Source: Myxococcus guangdongensis
Lineage (GTDB): Bacteria; Myxococcota; Myxococcia; Myxococcales; Myxococcaceae
Assembly (NCBI RefSeq): GCF_024198255.1
Contig: NZ_JAJVKW010000001.1
Location: 310,001-374,000, forward strand
Length of the DNA stretch: 64,000 bases
Reading direction: 5' to 3'
Part shown: in pieces, positions 27,782-36,515 of the stretch
Position numbering within the stretch: position 1 is the first letter of the stretch
Layout: each line of letters starts with the position of its first letter
Notes under the pieces: model-generated
Told to the model about the DNA's origin: nothing
Databases searched by the model: none
The model's input: only the letters and a program-made list of their open reading frames with translations
Translations under genes and position numbers: made by a program

Positions 27782-28906
27782 TCAAACCTCTCGTCGGTCC
27801 GCGTCCGGCTCCGGCAGCGTGGCCCCGGGCTCCACCGAGGGCAGGGGCTCGAAGAAGCCGGGCACGTCGCCCGAGCCCATCCCGCGCTCGCGCTCCTCCA
27901 ACAGGCAGGCGGGGACGAGCACGCCCAGCGCGAACAGCCGCGTGGCCGCCTCGTACGTCACCACCTCCGGGAAGTCGCACTCGAGCAGCACGGCGCGCAC
28001 CGTGCGTCGCCCATCGAACAGCCGCACCAGCACGCCCACGTCCTCGGGCAGCGTGGCCAGCTCCCGCACGAGCCTGGCGAAGTCCACCGTGAGCCGCGAC
28101 GCCAGCGGCAGCCCGCGCGTCCTGAGCGCCTCGAAGCGCGAGAGCGCTGGCAGCACCGACTCGCACAGATAGGCCCGGTCCATGGTGAACGAGCCCTTGT
28201 GCAGCTCCGGCCCCAGCGCCACCGCGTAGTCGCCGTGGGCGAAGCCCAACATCCTCCGGAACGCGAGGCTGCCGCGCACGCCGTGGAACATCGCGTCCAC
28301 CACCAACCCCTGCCGGAACGAGAACCAGCCCTCTCCCCCCGCCAGCACCACCCGCCCGGAGCGCACGCCCGACAGCAGCGCCCGCGTCACCTTCGTCAGG
28401 GGCAGCCGCGAGGTATGCGACTCGAAGGTGGACTCGCCCGTGGCCCGCTCCGACTTGAGCCGCGCCAGCGCCACCACGTCCTCCACGTCCACCGGCCGCG
28501 CCAGGTAGTCGTCCGCGCCCACTCCCGCGGCCAGGTCTCGATGGAACTCCTCCTCGTGCCGGGCCAGCAGCAACACCGGCACGCGCGCCGTGCGCACGTC
28601 CGCGCGGAGCTGTCCGCACAGGCAGAAGCCATCACCATCCGGCAGCTCCACCTCGGCGATGACCATCCGCGGCAACGGCCCGTCGGAGGCCAACGCCTCC
28701 AGCGCGCCTCGCACGTCACCCACCAGCAGCGCCTCGAAGCCCGCATCCATCAGGGCCGCCGCCAGCGCCGCCTGCGCGAGCGCGTCCGAGTCCACCAGCA
28801 GCACCCGCGCCCGGCTCCGCCCCCCACGACGGCGCGAGCCGACCTCCGAGGGCACGGGGTCCTCGGACTCGCTCGACAGGGGGAGAGGCGGAAGCGCGGC
28901 AGCCAT
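27782..28906 (-). CDS. Receiver-domain protein fused to PATAN/DUF4388 module
   Basis: This 374-residue cytoplasmic protein begins with a disordered, basic stretch. A CheY-like receiver follows (residues about 34-150: ARVLLVDSDALAQAALAA, IAEVELPDGDGF, VLLLARHEE, ADDYLARPVDVED). In it the phospho-acceptor Asp position reads E-V-E-L, so it may not be phosphorylated. The switch Lys is also replaced: L-A-R-P instead of the usual x-x-K-P. The second half (about 165-340) is a PATAN domain (LLSGVRSGRVVLAGGEGWFSFRQGLVVDAMF). It is therefore a pseudo-receiver/PATAN protein. It is divergent from the outer-membrane protein gene, and an inverted repeat lies between them. Confidence 0.8.
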   Translation of the reverse strand: MAAALPPLPLSSESEDPVPSEVGSRRRGGRSRARVLLVDSDALAQAALAAALMDAGFEALLVGDVRGALEALASDGPLPRMVIAEVELPDGDGFCLCGQLRADVRTARVPVLLLARHEEEFHRDLAAGVGADDYLARPVDVEDVVALARLKSERATGESTFESHTSRLPLTKVTRALLSGVRSGRVVLAGGEGWFSFRQGLVVDAMFHGVRGSLAFRRMLGFAHGDYAVALGPELHKGSFTMDRAYLCESVLPALSRFEALRTRGLPLASRLTVDFARLVRELATLPEDVGVLVRLFDGRRTVRAVLLECDFPEVVTYEAATRLFALGVLVPACLLEERERGMGSGDVPGFFEPLPSVEPGATLPEPDADRREV

Positions 28907-28924
28907 GGATACCGAATTATTCCA

Positions 28925-28944
28925 GCGAAGTTCGATAACTTCGC
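28925..28944. promoter_or_regulatory. Inverted repeat GCGAAGTT-CGAT-AACTTCGC between divergent genes
   Basis: Two perfect 8-base arms with a 4-base centre lie 19 bp upstream of the receiver/PATAN start and 67 bp upstream of the divergent membrane protein. This is a strong operator candidate serving either or both genes; the binding protein is unknown. Confidence 0.5.
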
Positions 28945-29011
28945 AACCTGGACACAAGTCCTCGGAATCGTTGAGTTTCCGTCACACCCCTGGCGCGGTA
29001 GGGTGCGCGGC

Positions 29012-29725
29012 ATGACGCGCTCGAGCCTTCGCTCCGCCCTGGTGTCCGCACTGCTCCTGGCCTCCACCGCCCTTGCCCAGCAGGGCGCCCCTGGGCAACC
29101 GGGGGAGGCGGGTTCGGTCAGCGTGGAGCCGACGGCGATGGAGTCCTCGGAGGACCGGCTGGGCGCGGTGATTGCGCCGGTGACGCTGCCGGCCGGGGTG
29201 ACGGCGCTGTACGGCTACGCGGGCGCGCCGGAGCTGGGCGTGGGCTTCCGTCAGGGGCTGTCGCTGCTCGAGCTGGAGGCGCGGGCGCGCTTCAACTGGT
29301 TTCAGCTGTCCGCGGCGCTGGAGCTGGTGGGCCGGGTGAAGGTGATGGACAACGGCACGGTGTCCATGGCGCCGACGCTGGGGCTGGGCGTGGTGCTCAA
29401 CTCCGGCTCCACGTACATGGACGACCAGAACTTCTCGGGCGTGCTGCTGCGCCTGTCGCCCGGGCTGGTGGTCGGCTGGCGGGTGGCGGAGACGGTGACG
29501 ATTCTGGGCCTGGTCGACGTGCCGGTGGACGTGGGCCTCTCCAAGTCCGAGTCGCGGCGCGCGCAGGTGCTCGGCGGCGGCGGCGTGGAGGTCTACCTGG
29601 GCAACGACTTGTCCGTGCTGCTCGCGGGGCAGCTGGGCCTGGAGACCTTCCGCGAGCGCGTGGGCCTGTCCGACACGCGCCTGGGCTGGGGCGTGAAGGC
29701 GGGCCTGGGCGCGCGCCTCTTCTGA
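29012..29725 (+). CDS. Outer-membrane beta-barrel-like protein
   Basis: This 237-residue protein has a cleavable signal peptide (RSALVSALLLASTALA, then QQ) followed by a mature region of alternating hydrophobic residues and glycines ending G-A-R-L-F. A terminal aromatic is typical of outer-membrane barrels. Strand-like repeats such as LLELEARARFNWFQLSAALE, APTLGLGVVLN, SPGLVVGWRVAE and VLLAGQLGLETF suggest 8-10 strands. I see no specific family. ATG 29012 gives a well-formed signal peptide. It is convergent with the NtrC-type regulator gene. Confidence 0.75.
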   Translation: MTRSSLRSALVSALLLASTALAQQGAPGQPGEAGSVSVEPTAMESSEDRLGAVIAPVTLPAGVTALYGYAGAPELGVGFRQGLSLLELEARARFNWFQLSAALELVGRVKVMDNGTVSMAPTLGLGVVLNSGSTYMDDQNFSGVLLRLSPGLVVGWRVAETVTILGLVDVPVDVGLSKSESRRAQVLGGGGVEVYLGNDLSVLLAGQLGLETFRERVGLSDTRLGWGVKAGLGARLF

Positions 29726-29726
29726 C

Positions 29727-31100
29727 TCACGTCAGGCCGTAGCGCTCCAGCTTCTTGAGCAGCCCCTGCCGCGACAGGCCGAGCGCCTCCGCGGTGTGCG
29801 TGCGGTTGTTGTGACAGCGCTCGAGCGCGCTCTCGATTTCACGCCGCTCCAGCGCCTCCACCTTGGCGGCCAGGGTGGTGCCACTCGACGCGCTCGCGCG
29901 AGGCCGCTCGCTGCCGGTGAAGGACAGGTCCTCGGGCTGGAGCTCGCGGCGCTCTCCGGCCAGCACGGACGCGCGCTGCATCTCGTGGCGAAGCTCGCGC
30001 AGGTTGCCGGGCCAGCCGTGTGCGGCGAGCGCCTCCGCGGCGGCCTCCGACAACAGCCGCGCCCTCCCATCCGGACACAGGTGCGCGCACTGGTTGAGGA
30101 AGTGCTTGGCGAGCAGCGGCAGGTCGGAGGCGCGCTCGCGCAGCGGCGGCAGGCGGACCTCCACGCCCTTGACGCGCCAGTAGAGGTCTTCGCGGAAGGC
30201 GCCCTCCTGGAGCATGCGGCCCAAATCGCGGTGCGTGGCGGTGACGAGACGCACGTCGACGTGGACGGGGCGGTCCGCGCCCACCGGGAGGAGGTCGCCG
30301 GTCTCCAGCGCGCGCAGCACCTTGACCTGGAGCGAGGGCGTCATGTCCCCCAGCTCGTCGAGGAACAGCGTGCCGCCGTCCGCTTCCGCGAAGAGTCCGC
30401 GGTGGTCTTTCGTGGCGCCGGTGAAGCTGCCCTTCACGTGGCCGAAGAGCGCGCTCTCCAGCAGCGTCTCCGGCAGCGCGCCGCAGTTGACCGGGATGAA
30501 GGGCCCCGCGTGGCGACGGCTCTTGAGGTGCACGGTGCGCGCGAGCAGCTCCTTGCCCGTGCCGTTCTCGCCCGTGACGAGGACGGGCAAATCACTGGCG
30601 GCCACGCGCTCGGCCAGCGACACGGCGGCGAGGAACGGGGCGCTCTGCCCCACCATCGCCGCGTCCGCCGAGGCGCGCTCCAGGGACGTGCGCAGCGTCT
30701 CCACGCGCCGCTCCAGCGTCACGCGGGCGAGCGCGCGCTGCACGACGACGAGCAGCACGTCCGGGTCCACCGGCTTGGTGAGGAAGTCATGCGCGCCCAG
30801 GCGGATGGCCTCCAGTGAGTGGCGGGTGTCGCCCGCGCCGGAGACGACGATGACCTTGGCGCCGGGCCTCGCATCGAGCAGCGCGGCCAGTCCCTCCAGG
30901 CCCGCGGAGACGCTGCCATCGGGCGGCAGCATCAGGTCCAGCAGGACCAGGGGGAAGTCGCGCGCGTCGAAGGCGGCGCGAGCGGAGGGACGGTCGCCGG
31001 CCTCGACCACTTCGTAGCCCGCGTCACGCAGCAGGCTGCCGTAGACCTTGCGGAAGGCGGCGTCGTCGTCGACGAGCAGCAGCGGCTGGGCGGGGGCCAT
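29727..31100 (-). CDS. NtrC-family sigma-54-dependent response regulator
   Basis: This 457-residue regulator has a receiver (residues 5-125; D55 in VLLDLML, K109 in FLTKPVD) and an AAA+ domain (about 145-385) with Walker A GENGTGKE (177-184), a sigma-54 loop GSFTGA (224-229; the usual GAFTGA with Ala to Ser) and Walker B GGTLFLDELGD (242-252). A Fis-type helix-turn-helix closes the protein (ERCHNNRTHTAEALGLSRQGLLKKLERYGL). It needs a cognate kinase; none is adjacent, so it is an orphan. Myxobacteria have many such enhancer-binding proteins controlling development and motility. Confidence 0.94.
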   Translation of the reverse strand: MAPAQPLLLVDDDAAFRKVYGSLLRDAGYEVVEAGDRPSARAAFDARDFPLVLLDLMLPPDGSVSAGLEGLAALLDARPGAKVIVVSGAGDTRHSLEAIRLGAHDFLTKPVDPDVLLVVVQRALARVTLERRVETLRTSLERASADAAMVGQSAPFLAAVSLAERVAASDLPVLVTGENGTGKELLARTVHLKSRRHAGPFIPVNCGALPETLLESALFGHVKGSFTGATKDHRGLFAEADGGTLFLDELGDMTPSLQVKVLRALETGDLLPVGADRPVHVDVRLVTATHRDLGRMLQEGAFREDLYWRVKGVEVRLPPLRERASDLPLLAKHFLNQCAHLCPDGRARLLSEAAAEALAAHGWPGNLRELRHEMQRASVLAGERRELQPEDLSFTGSERPRASASSGTTLAAKVEALERREIESALERCHNNRTHTAEALGLSRQGLLKKLERYGLT

Positions 31101-31109
31101 GGTGGAGGC

Positions 31110-31358
31110 TCAGTCCGGCAGGGGTGCCTGGCGCGGAGTGCCCAAGAGCTCCAGGGTCCTCAGTGCCACCTGGATGAGCGTCTGGGCGCACGGCTCGCAG
31201 CCGCCGCCACAGCAGCGGGGCCAGCGGCCCTCCGGGTTGCGCAGCAGCGGGCGGACACAGGATTGGTAGTAGCTGGGAAAGCCCAGCTCCTCACTGGCGC
31301 GGGCCAGCGCGGAGTCGAGCTCGGACGGTGCGGGCGCGGGGACGTCGGACACAGCCAC
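31110..31358 (-). CDS. Small CCxxxCxxC protein, oxidoreductase-like motif
   Basis: This 82-residue protein begins at GTG 31358 (a second GTG two codons on is also possible). Its only motif is a cysteine cluster R-C-C-G-G-G-C-E-P-C near residue 48, resembling the CCGSGCxPC motif of short oxidoreductase-like (Oxidored-like) proteins, which may bind metal. The rest is helical. The 9 bp gap to the NtrC-type regulator downstream suggests co-transcription. The codon usage is typical of the genome. The function is unknown. Confidence 0.6.
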   Translation of the reverse strand: MAVSDVPAPAPSELDSALARASEELGFPSYYQSCVRPLLRNPEGRWPRCCGGGCEPCAQTLIQVALRTLELLGTPRQAPLPD

Positions 31359-31448
31359 TTCATAACAGCGTGGCGGTGGGAAGCGCAGCGGGGGCTTGCT
31401 GGCGACAAGCCCTGCTGCCCTGCGCGAGAAGCCGGGGCGATGGGGGCC

Positions 31449-32303
31449 CTACCAGAGGACGCCCTGGGTCGGCGCGGTGGCGGCACCCTCCTCGGGCTGA
31501 CAGCGGGGGCACCAGTGCGTGTTCCTGCCTCCGACGCGCTCGTGGGTGATGGGGGTGTCGCAGGCCGGACAGGGGGCGCCGGTGCGCTCGAAGACGTTGC
31601 GGCGGTGCTTCGCCTGGCCCTTCACGCCGAACAAGTCCCGCTGCGTGCCTCGCAACGCGAGCCCCTCCTCGAGCACGGTTCGCATCGCCTGGTGCAACCG
31701 CGACACCTCGTCGCGAGACAGCGAGGTCACCAGACGCCGTGGGTCGAGTCCCGCGCGCCACAGGCTCTCGTCCGCGTCCCGGTTGCCCAGCCCTGCGATG
31801 ATGCGCTGGTTGAGCAGCACCGTCTTGAGCGGGCTCCTGCGCCGACCGAGCCGACGCGCGAGCACCTCGGGCGTGAAGGCCGTGTCGAGCACCTCCGGCC
31901 CCAGCTCCTCGAGCTTCAACCGCGCGGACAGCTCCGCCGTGGGTCCCACCGCCACGCGCGCGTAGCCCAGCGTGTCCGTGAGGTAGAGCGCCTCGCCGTC
32001 CTCCAACGTCAGGATGACGAGCGTCTCGGAGGGGCGGTCTCCGCCTGCCGGCCGCAATGACAGCTCGCCCCAGAGCATGAAGTGGAGGGCGAGCGTCTGT
32101 CCGGCATCGAGCCCCAACAGGATGAACTTGGCCCGTCGCCGCGCCTCCACGATTCTGCGTCCGCGCAGCGCCGTGACGAAATCCTCCGGCGAAGGGAAGC
32201 GGACCGCCGCGGGCACGAGCACCTCGACGTCGGCGATACGCCGGCCAACGACGGCCTGACGCAAGTCACGGGTGATGATTTCGACTTCGGGGACCTCGGC
32301 CAT
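31449..32303 (-). CDS. Fpg/MutM-family DNA glycosylase-like protein with Ala in place of catalytic Pro
   Basis: This 284-residue protein has the full Fpg fold: N-terminal strand E-V-P-E-V-E, the K59 region RRRAKFILL, helix-two-turn-helix NQRIIAGLGNRDADES (N174), and a zinc finger C245-x2-C248 with C265-x2-C268 plus R260. Known biology: in Fpg/MutM the Pro after the initiator Met is the nucleophile that attacks C1-prime. Here the DNA reads ATG GCC GAG GTC CCC GAA, so the residue is Ala2. Position 77 is also Leu-Trp (FMLWGEL) instead of the usual GMTG loop. The protein therefore cannot use the standard Schiff-base chemistry and may be a binding-only or altered glycosylase. I avoid the symbol mutM for that reason. 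Confidence 0.8.
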   Translation of the reverse strand: MAEVPEVEIITRDLRQAVVGRRIADVEVLVPAAVRFPSPEDFVTALRGRRIVEARRRAKFILLGLDAGQTLALHFMLWGELSLRPAGGDRPSETLVILTLEDGEALYLTDTLGYARVAVGPTAELSARLKLEELGPEVLDTAFTPEVLARRLGRRRSPLKTVLLNQRIIAGLGNRDADESLWRAGLDPRRLVTSLSRDEVSRLHQAMRTVLEEGLALRGTQRDLFGVKGQAKHRRNVFERTGAPCPACDTPITHERVGGRNTHWCPRCQPEEGAATAPTQGVLW

Positions 32304-32490
32304 CCCAGCTCACGACCTCCGTTCTCTTTACTGTCGTCCGAGGGAGCCGCTGTGCCAGTGACCCGACCTGGGTCCGAGAATGCTCGCCCGGAGCCCCGCC
32401 AGACGAAGCTGGGGCGGCGCGGGTGCTCGCCGCCTGCTGGCGGACAGCAGCATCGAGGAGACCGCGAGCCATGACGCGGCACCCGACTGG
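32304..32490. other. Promoter-side spacer between the Fpg-like gene and the repeat
   Basis: No gene is seen here. The spacer must hold the minus-strand promoter of the Fpg-like gene. Together with the repeat and the stretch to 32971 it forms a 668 bp gene-free gap. Confidence 0.4.
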
Positions 32491-32695
32491 GAAACTCGTC
32501 GGCGGTTCCCGCGCAGCGGGACGGACGCATCCCTCGCGCCCGCGTGGTCGTCGCGTGGATACGTCTGACAGACGCAGGCGGGGCGTTGTCTTCGAAACTC
32601 GTCGGCGTTCCCGCTCAGCGGGACGGACGCATCCCTCGCGCCCGCGTGGTCGTTGCGTGGATACGTCTGACAGACGCATGCGGGGCGCTGTCTTC
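32491..32695. repeat. Tandem duplication of a 103 bp element with two internal hairpins
   Basis: Unit 1 (32491-32593) and unit 2 (32594-32695) differ by four substitutions and one missing base. Each contains a CCCGC/GCGGG hairpin (unit 1 at 32508-32520) and a GTCTG-A-CAGAC palindrome (unit 1 at 32563-32573). The period is not a multiple of three, which argues against a coding repeat. It lies in an intergenic gap and may belong to a dispersed REP/MITE-like family. Confidence 0.85.
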
Positions 32696-32971
32696 CCCCT
32701 GTTCTGAAGAGACCTGGGCTCGCGATGCGCCACGGGAAGCAACGCGCCTCACGTCGGACCTCTCTCACGGGGCTGGACGCGCGCCGGGATGTCACTCCAC
32801 CCCACCCGAGTTCTGAAGCACTGCCTTTGATTCGACACTGCCACACGCGAGTTCGGGAATAGTTTCCGCATGAAAGGCTGGAGAATCCTCCGAGATATCG
32901 CGCCGCGCGACGTGGCGTTTCCCGTCCGACCTGATGAGCCATTCCGGCCGGGTCTGGAGGTCATCCAAGAC

Positions 32972-35215
32972 ATGTCGTTCATTCAGAATGGCGCCGGGCG
33001 CGGCGCCTCGTGGGCTCGTCGTGTCCGCTGTCATCCCCTGCTCACCGCGGGCCTGCTCTTGCTACTGAGCGGAAGCGCGTCCGCGCAATCCCTGTTCCCG
33101 CCGCCCGAGCAATGGTGTGACTTCGGCCGTGCGGGCCCCGCGGCGACACAGCCAGCCCCCGTCGCCATGTCCGCCGCGCACGGACAGGTCCGCTTCTTCG
33201 GCGTGGGCCCCAGCTACACCGACGCGGACCTGTCCCTGGTCATGGCCCTGAGTGGAAGCACCGTGGACTGGGCCGAGACCACCCGCCATTACGCCAGCAC
33301 GATGGAGGGCGTCTGTGCCCTCGACGTCTCCAGCAAGCCGCTTCCCAGGGCCCGCGTCCTCACCGTGGGTCCCGTCGCGTTCATCCGTCCCGGCACCGGT
33401 GAGCTGCGCATCCCGCGTCACGCGCGCGCGGCCATCATCGACCTGCGCGGACTGCCCGCCGCCCCCGGCCTGGAAGAAGCCCTGGCGCGAGCCATCGGCG
33501 CCCTCAGCACCACGCCCGTCGAGCGACTGTCGGGGATCGTCCGCTCCTACGTGGGCATGATGGACGAGACGACGTACCTCAACGTCTATGGCAACTACAT
33601 CGACCTGGTGACGCACGCGCCCCACGCCGCCACGGGCCAGGCACAGCTCCCCGTCGCGCTGCTCACGGAGCCAGCGCTCGCCCCAGCCACGGCGCGCTTC
33701 GCGGCGGACCTGCGGATGACCCGACGGGCCTGGCTCATCGGCGCGCCCATCCACGCGGCCGTCGCCGAGTCGCGGTGGATGCCGGTGAGCACCCGAGGAC
33801 TGCTCGTCCGCACCACGCGACTCGAGGATGCCCAGGGTCCGATTCCGGAGGTCATCCCCGCGGACCTGTCACTCGCCACCCTCGGACTGAGCGCGCTGGG
33901 CACCGAGGCCCTCCCATCAGAGCAGTCCCTCCAGCTCACGTCCTGGCTCGGCGAGCCACCCGCCGTGGACCGGACGGCGCCCGTCGTCCGCAACGCGCCG
34001 CCCGAGCGAATCCCCCTCGAGGCCATCCCGCCCATCGACGCCTCGTCGGCCATCGCCCGCGCGAACCTGCTCATCCTCCACGGCGCCACCCGCCTGTTCT
34101 ATCCCTACTTCGACGTCGTGGGAGACGGCATCGATGGGCGGCTGATGGAGACGCTGGCCCAGGTGGACGCCACGCCCGTCACTGAGCGCGAACCGATTCG
34201 TCGACTGCTGCTGCGCTTCAACGAGGTCCTGAAGGACGGTCACGGCTTCGTCACCCTGTACGGCGCTCCACCGCCGGCGGGGTTCTTCCCCGTCGCCCTG
34301 GAGGAGGTGCAGGGGCAGCCCATCATCCGCCGCTCCGCGCTCCCGGCGCTGCAACCGGGTGACACGCTGGTGAGCATCAACGGCCAGCCCATGTCCGCGT
34401 GGCTCGCCGAGGAGATGGCCCACGCCTCGGCCGCCACGCCGGGCTACCTGCATGACGTGGCCATCCGTCGGCTCCTCATCATGAATGCCGCCCTGGACGT
34501 CGGACTGCGCGGCGCGGATGGCACCCCGCGCGTCGTCCAGGTCCAACCCCAGCCGGTGGAGCTGCTCAACCAGGTGAGTGGACCGGACTCGCTGAGGACC
34601 GCGGGCAGCCTCGCGGACCTCGGCGCGCCGGAGCTGCACTACCTCAACATGGCGAGCGAGGTGCTCACCTCACCGGACGCCTTCCGCGCGGCGCTCACCG
34701 CGGCGCAAGGCGCGAGCGGGCTGGTGGTGGACATGCGCGGCTATCCGGGCATCAGCCACTACGAGGTCGCTCAGCGGCTCATCTCCGCGCCGTTCCGCTC
34801 GCCCGTCTTCCGCTATCCCGTCTGGACCGGCCCCGACGACTTCCAGACCGTTGACACCGGCCACACGCGGCAACCGCTGACGAGTCCGTCCTACGCGGGC
34901 CCCATCGTCCTGCTGGTCGGTCCTCGCACCGTGTCGGCGGCGGAGAACTTCGGCATCATGCTGACCGGCGCCCAGCGCGTGACGGTGATTGGCCGACGCA
35001 GCGCGGGGACGAATGGCAACGTCACCCGGCTGCTGCTCCCCGGGCAGCTGGCCGTCAGCTTCACCGGCATGGGGATTCTCTTCCCCGACCAGTCCCGCTT
35101 CCACGGCGTGGGCATCGTCCCGCACATCGAGGTGGCGCCCACCGTCCAGGACATCGCCACCGGAACGGACCCGGAGCTGCTGCGCGCCATCCAGTTCCTG
35201 CGCACCGGCCAGTGA
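32972..35215 (+). CDS. Secreted S41-family (C-terminal processing) serine protease-like protein
   Basis: From the ATG at 32972, preceded by GGAGG, the 747-residue protein has a signal peptide (PLLTAGLLLLLSGSASAQ). A large N-terminal region (about 40-380) of unknown fold follows, then an S41-type C-terminal half. This half has LLRFNEVLKDGHGFVTLYG, a PDZ-like segment (LQPGDTLVSINGQPM), GLVVDMRGYPG, and the nucleophile region TVSAAENFGIML with Ser before A-A-E. The S41 Lys expected about 25 residues later is not obvious: the sequence there reads IGRRSAGTNGNV. The role could be periplasmic or extracellular proteolysis. The 34 codons upstream of 32972 (open to 32870) place residues in front of the signal and are unlikely. 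Confidence 0.8.
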   Translation: MSFIQNGAGRGASWARRVRCHPLLTAGLLLLLSGSASAQSLFPPPEQWCDFGRAGPAATQPAPVAMSAAHGQVRFFGVGPSYTDADLSLVMALSGSTVDWAETTRHYASTMEGVCALDVSSKPLPRARVLTVGPVAFIRPGTGELRIPRHARAAIIDLRGLPAAPGLEEALARAIGALSTTPVERLSGIVRSYVGMMDETTYLNVYGNYIDLVTHAPHAATGQAQLPVALLTEPALAPATARFAADLRMTRRAWLIGAPIHAAVAESRWMPVSTRGLLVRTTRLEDAQGPIPEVIPADLSLATLGLSALGTEALPSEQSLQLTSWLGEPPAVDRTAPVVRNAPPERIPLEAIPPIDASSAIARANLLILHGATRLFYPYFDVVGDGIDGRLMETLAQVDATPVTEREPIRRLLLRFNEVLKDGHGFVTLYGAPPPAGFFPVALEEVQGQPIIRRSALPALQPGDTLVSINGQPMSAWLAEEMAHASAATPGYLHDVAIRRLLIMNAALDVGLRGADGTPRVVQVQPQPVELLNQVSGPDSLRTAGSLADLGAPELHYLNMASEVLTSPDAFRAALTAAQGASGLVVDMRGYPGISHYEVAQRLISAPFRSPVFRYPVWTGPDDFQTVDTGHTRQPLTSPSYAGPIVLLVGPRTVSAAENFGIMLTGAQRVTVIGRRSAGTNGNVTRLLLPGQLAVSFTGMGILFPDQSRFHGVGIVPHIEVAPTVQDIATGTDPELLRAIQFLRTGQ

Positions 35216-35219
35216 GGAC

Positions 35220-35257
35220 GATGGGCTCCAGGTGCCACACGGGCCTGGAGCCCCATC
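35220..35257. terminator. Bidirectional terminator stem between convergent genes
   Basis: GATGGGCTCCAGG (35220-35232) pairs with CCTGGAGCCCCATC (35244-35257), a 13 bp stem with a single bulged base. It lies in the 52 bp gap between the S41 gene and rtcA, which converge. Confidence 0.65.
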
Positions 35258-35267
35258 GGCGCGCGAA

Positions 35268-36284
35268 TCAGCCGCGCACCACCACGTCACGGACCTCGCG
35301 GTCCACTTCGCCCACGTCCACCTTCACATCCAGGAAGTGGGACATCGTCTCCAACTGCGTCAGCGCGTGGCCATCCAGGGGCAGCGTGCGGAACTCGCCA
35401 CCCCGCGCGAGCGCACACAGGAGCAGCAACTGGTCACACAGGTGCTCGCCCACGGGCACCTCCGCGTCCAGGTAGCGCTTCACCTCGGCGGCCACCTCCT
35501 CCGCCACGGCCTCCGCGCGCTTGCCGCGCTCACCGAAGCCCGTGAAGACCTCCGTCACGTGCTCGCTCTCCACTTCCACCACGAGCGCGTTGCCAGGCCC
35601 CTGTCCGCGCTTCAACTCCTCCGGGCGGAGCTGGTCGGGGCGCAGCTCCAACAACGAGCCCACCGTCTCCAGCTCGCGCTTCGCCACGTCGAAGGGAATC
35701 ATCGACACCACCGCCTTCGCCTCGCGGCGCAGCACCCGCCCCCGCGACATCAGCGAGAGGGGCTTCAAGGCCTGGGGCCGCACGTCCACGCGGAACCTCC
35801 CACCGCCCGCCGGGAAGAAGCCGGGCCGGTCCAGCGTCGCCGTCACATCGGCGCCCATGCGCCGCAACAGCGGCAGGTAGGCCCGCGCGAGGAAGTCGAA
35901 CGGGGGCGCCGCCGGGTTGTGCGTCCCGCCCTCGAGCATCAACGTGGACGGCGCCTTCGCGGCCAGGAGCGCGGGCAACACCGTCTGCAACACCAGCGTC
36001 GCGCTGCCCGCCGTGCCCACCGCGAAGTGGTAGTTGCCCGCGGCCAGGGCGCGCGGATGGAACGTGAGCTCTCGCGAGCCCAGTTCCGCACCGGACACCT
36101 CCGCCGCGCCCACCGCCTCGGCGGCCTTCACCGCCGTCAGGTGCTGGCGCAACAGGCCCGGCTTCGCGCGGCCCGCGCGGATGTTCGTCATCGTGAACGG
36201 CGTCCCCGTCACCAGCGACAACGCCAGCGACGTGCGCAGCACCTGGCCGCCGCCCTCTCCCTTGGAACCATCGATGCGCACCAT
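35268..36284 (-). CDS. rtcA: RNA 3'-terminal phosphate cyclase RtcA
   Basis: This 338-residue enzyme uses ATP to convert RNA 3'-phosphates to 2',3'-cyclic phosphates. It opens with the signature DGSKGEGGGQVLRTSLALSL, continues with RQHLTAV and MLEGGTHNPAAPPFDFL, and has the AMP-accepting His in VGEHLCDQLLLLCALA. The start at M-V-R-I-D (36284) matches the family length. In many bacteria rtcA follows rtcB in one sigma-54 operon. Here a plus-strand lipoprotein gene and a strong hairpin lie between them, so rtcA must be transcribed separately. I found no sigma-54 box upstream of it. Confidence 0.93.
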   Translation of the reverse strand: MVRIDGSKGEGGGQVLRTSLALSLVTGTPFTMTNIRAGRAKPGLLRQHLTAVKAAEAVGAAEVSGAELGSRELTFHPRALAAGNYHFAVGTAGSATLVLQTVLPALLAAKAPSTLMLEGGTHNPAAPPFDFLARAYLPLLRRMGADVTATLDRPGFFPAGGGRFRVDVRPQALKPLSLMSRGRVLRREAKAVVSMIPFDVAKRELETVGSLLELRPDQLRPEELKRGQGPGNALVVEVESEHVTEVFTGFGERGKRAEAVAEEVAAEVKRYLDAEVPVGEHLCDQLLLLCALARGGEFRTLPLDGHALTQLETMSHFLDVKVDVGEVDREVRDVVVRG

Positions 36285-36515
36285 GTCTCGTATCTCCCGT
36301 CTTCCCACGCCTCACGGCCCCACCCGCGCAATCTGACATGCGCGAGCGCGCCCCGCACCCCGGCCCGCTATCGGCCACGCGCGGCATCAGTCAACACCCG
36401 AAGCATCCACAACCCAGCGTTCCTCCAGAAAAGCCACCGCGTGCCTCCGAGAGGCATTACACGAACGGCGCTTCCGAGGCTCTCGCCGGAAGCGTGTCTT
36501 GCATTGGAGGCAGTC

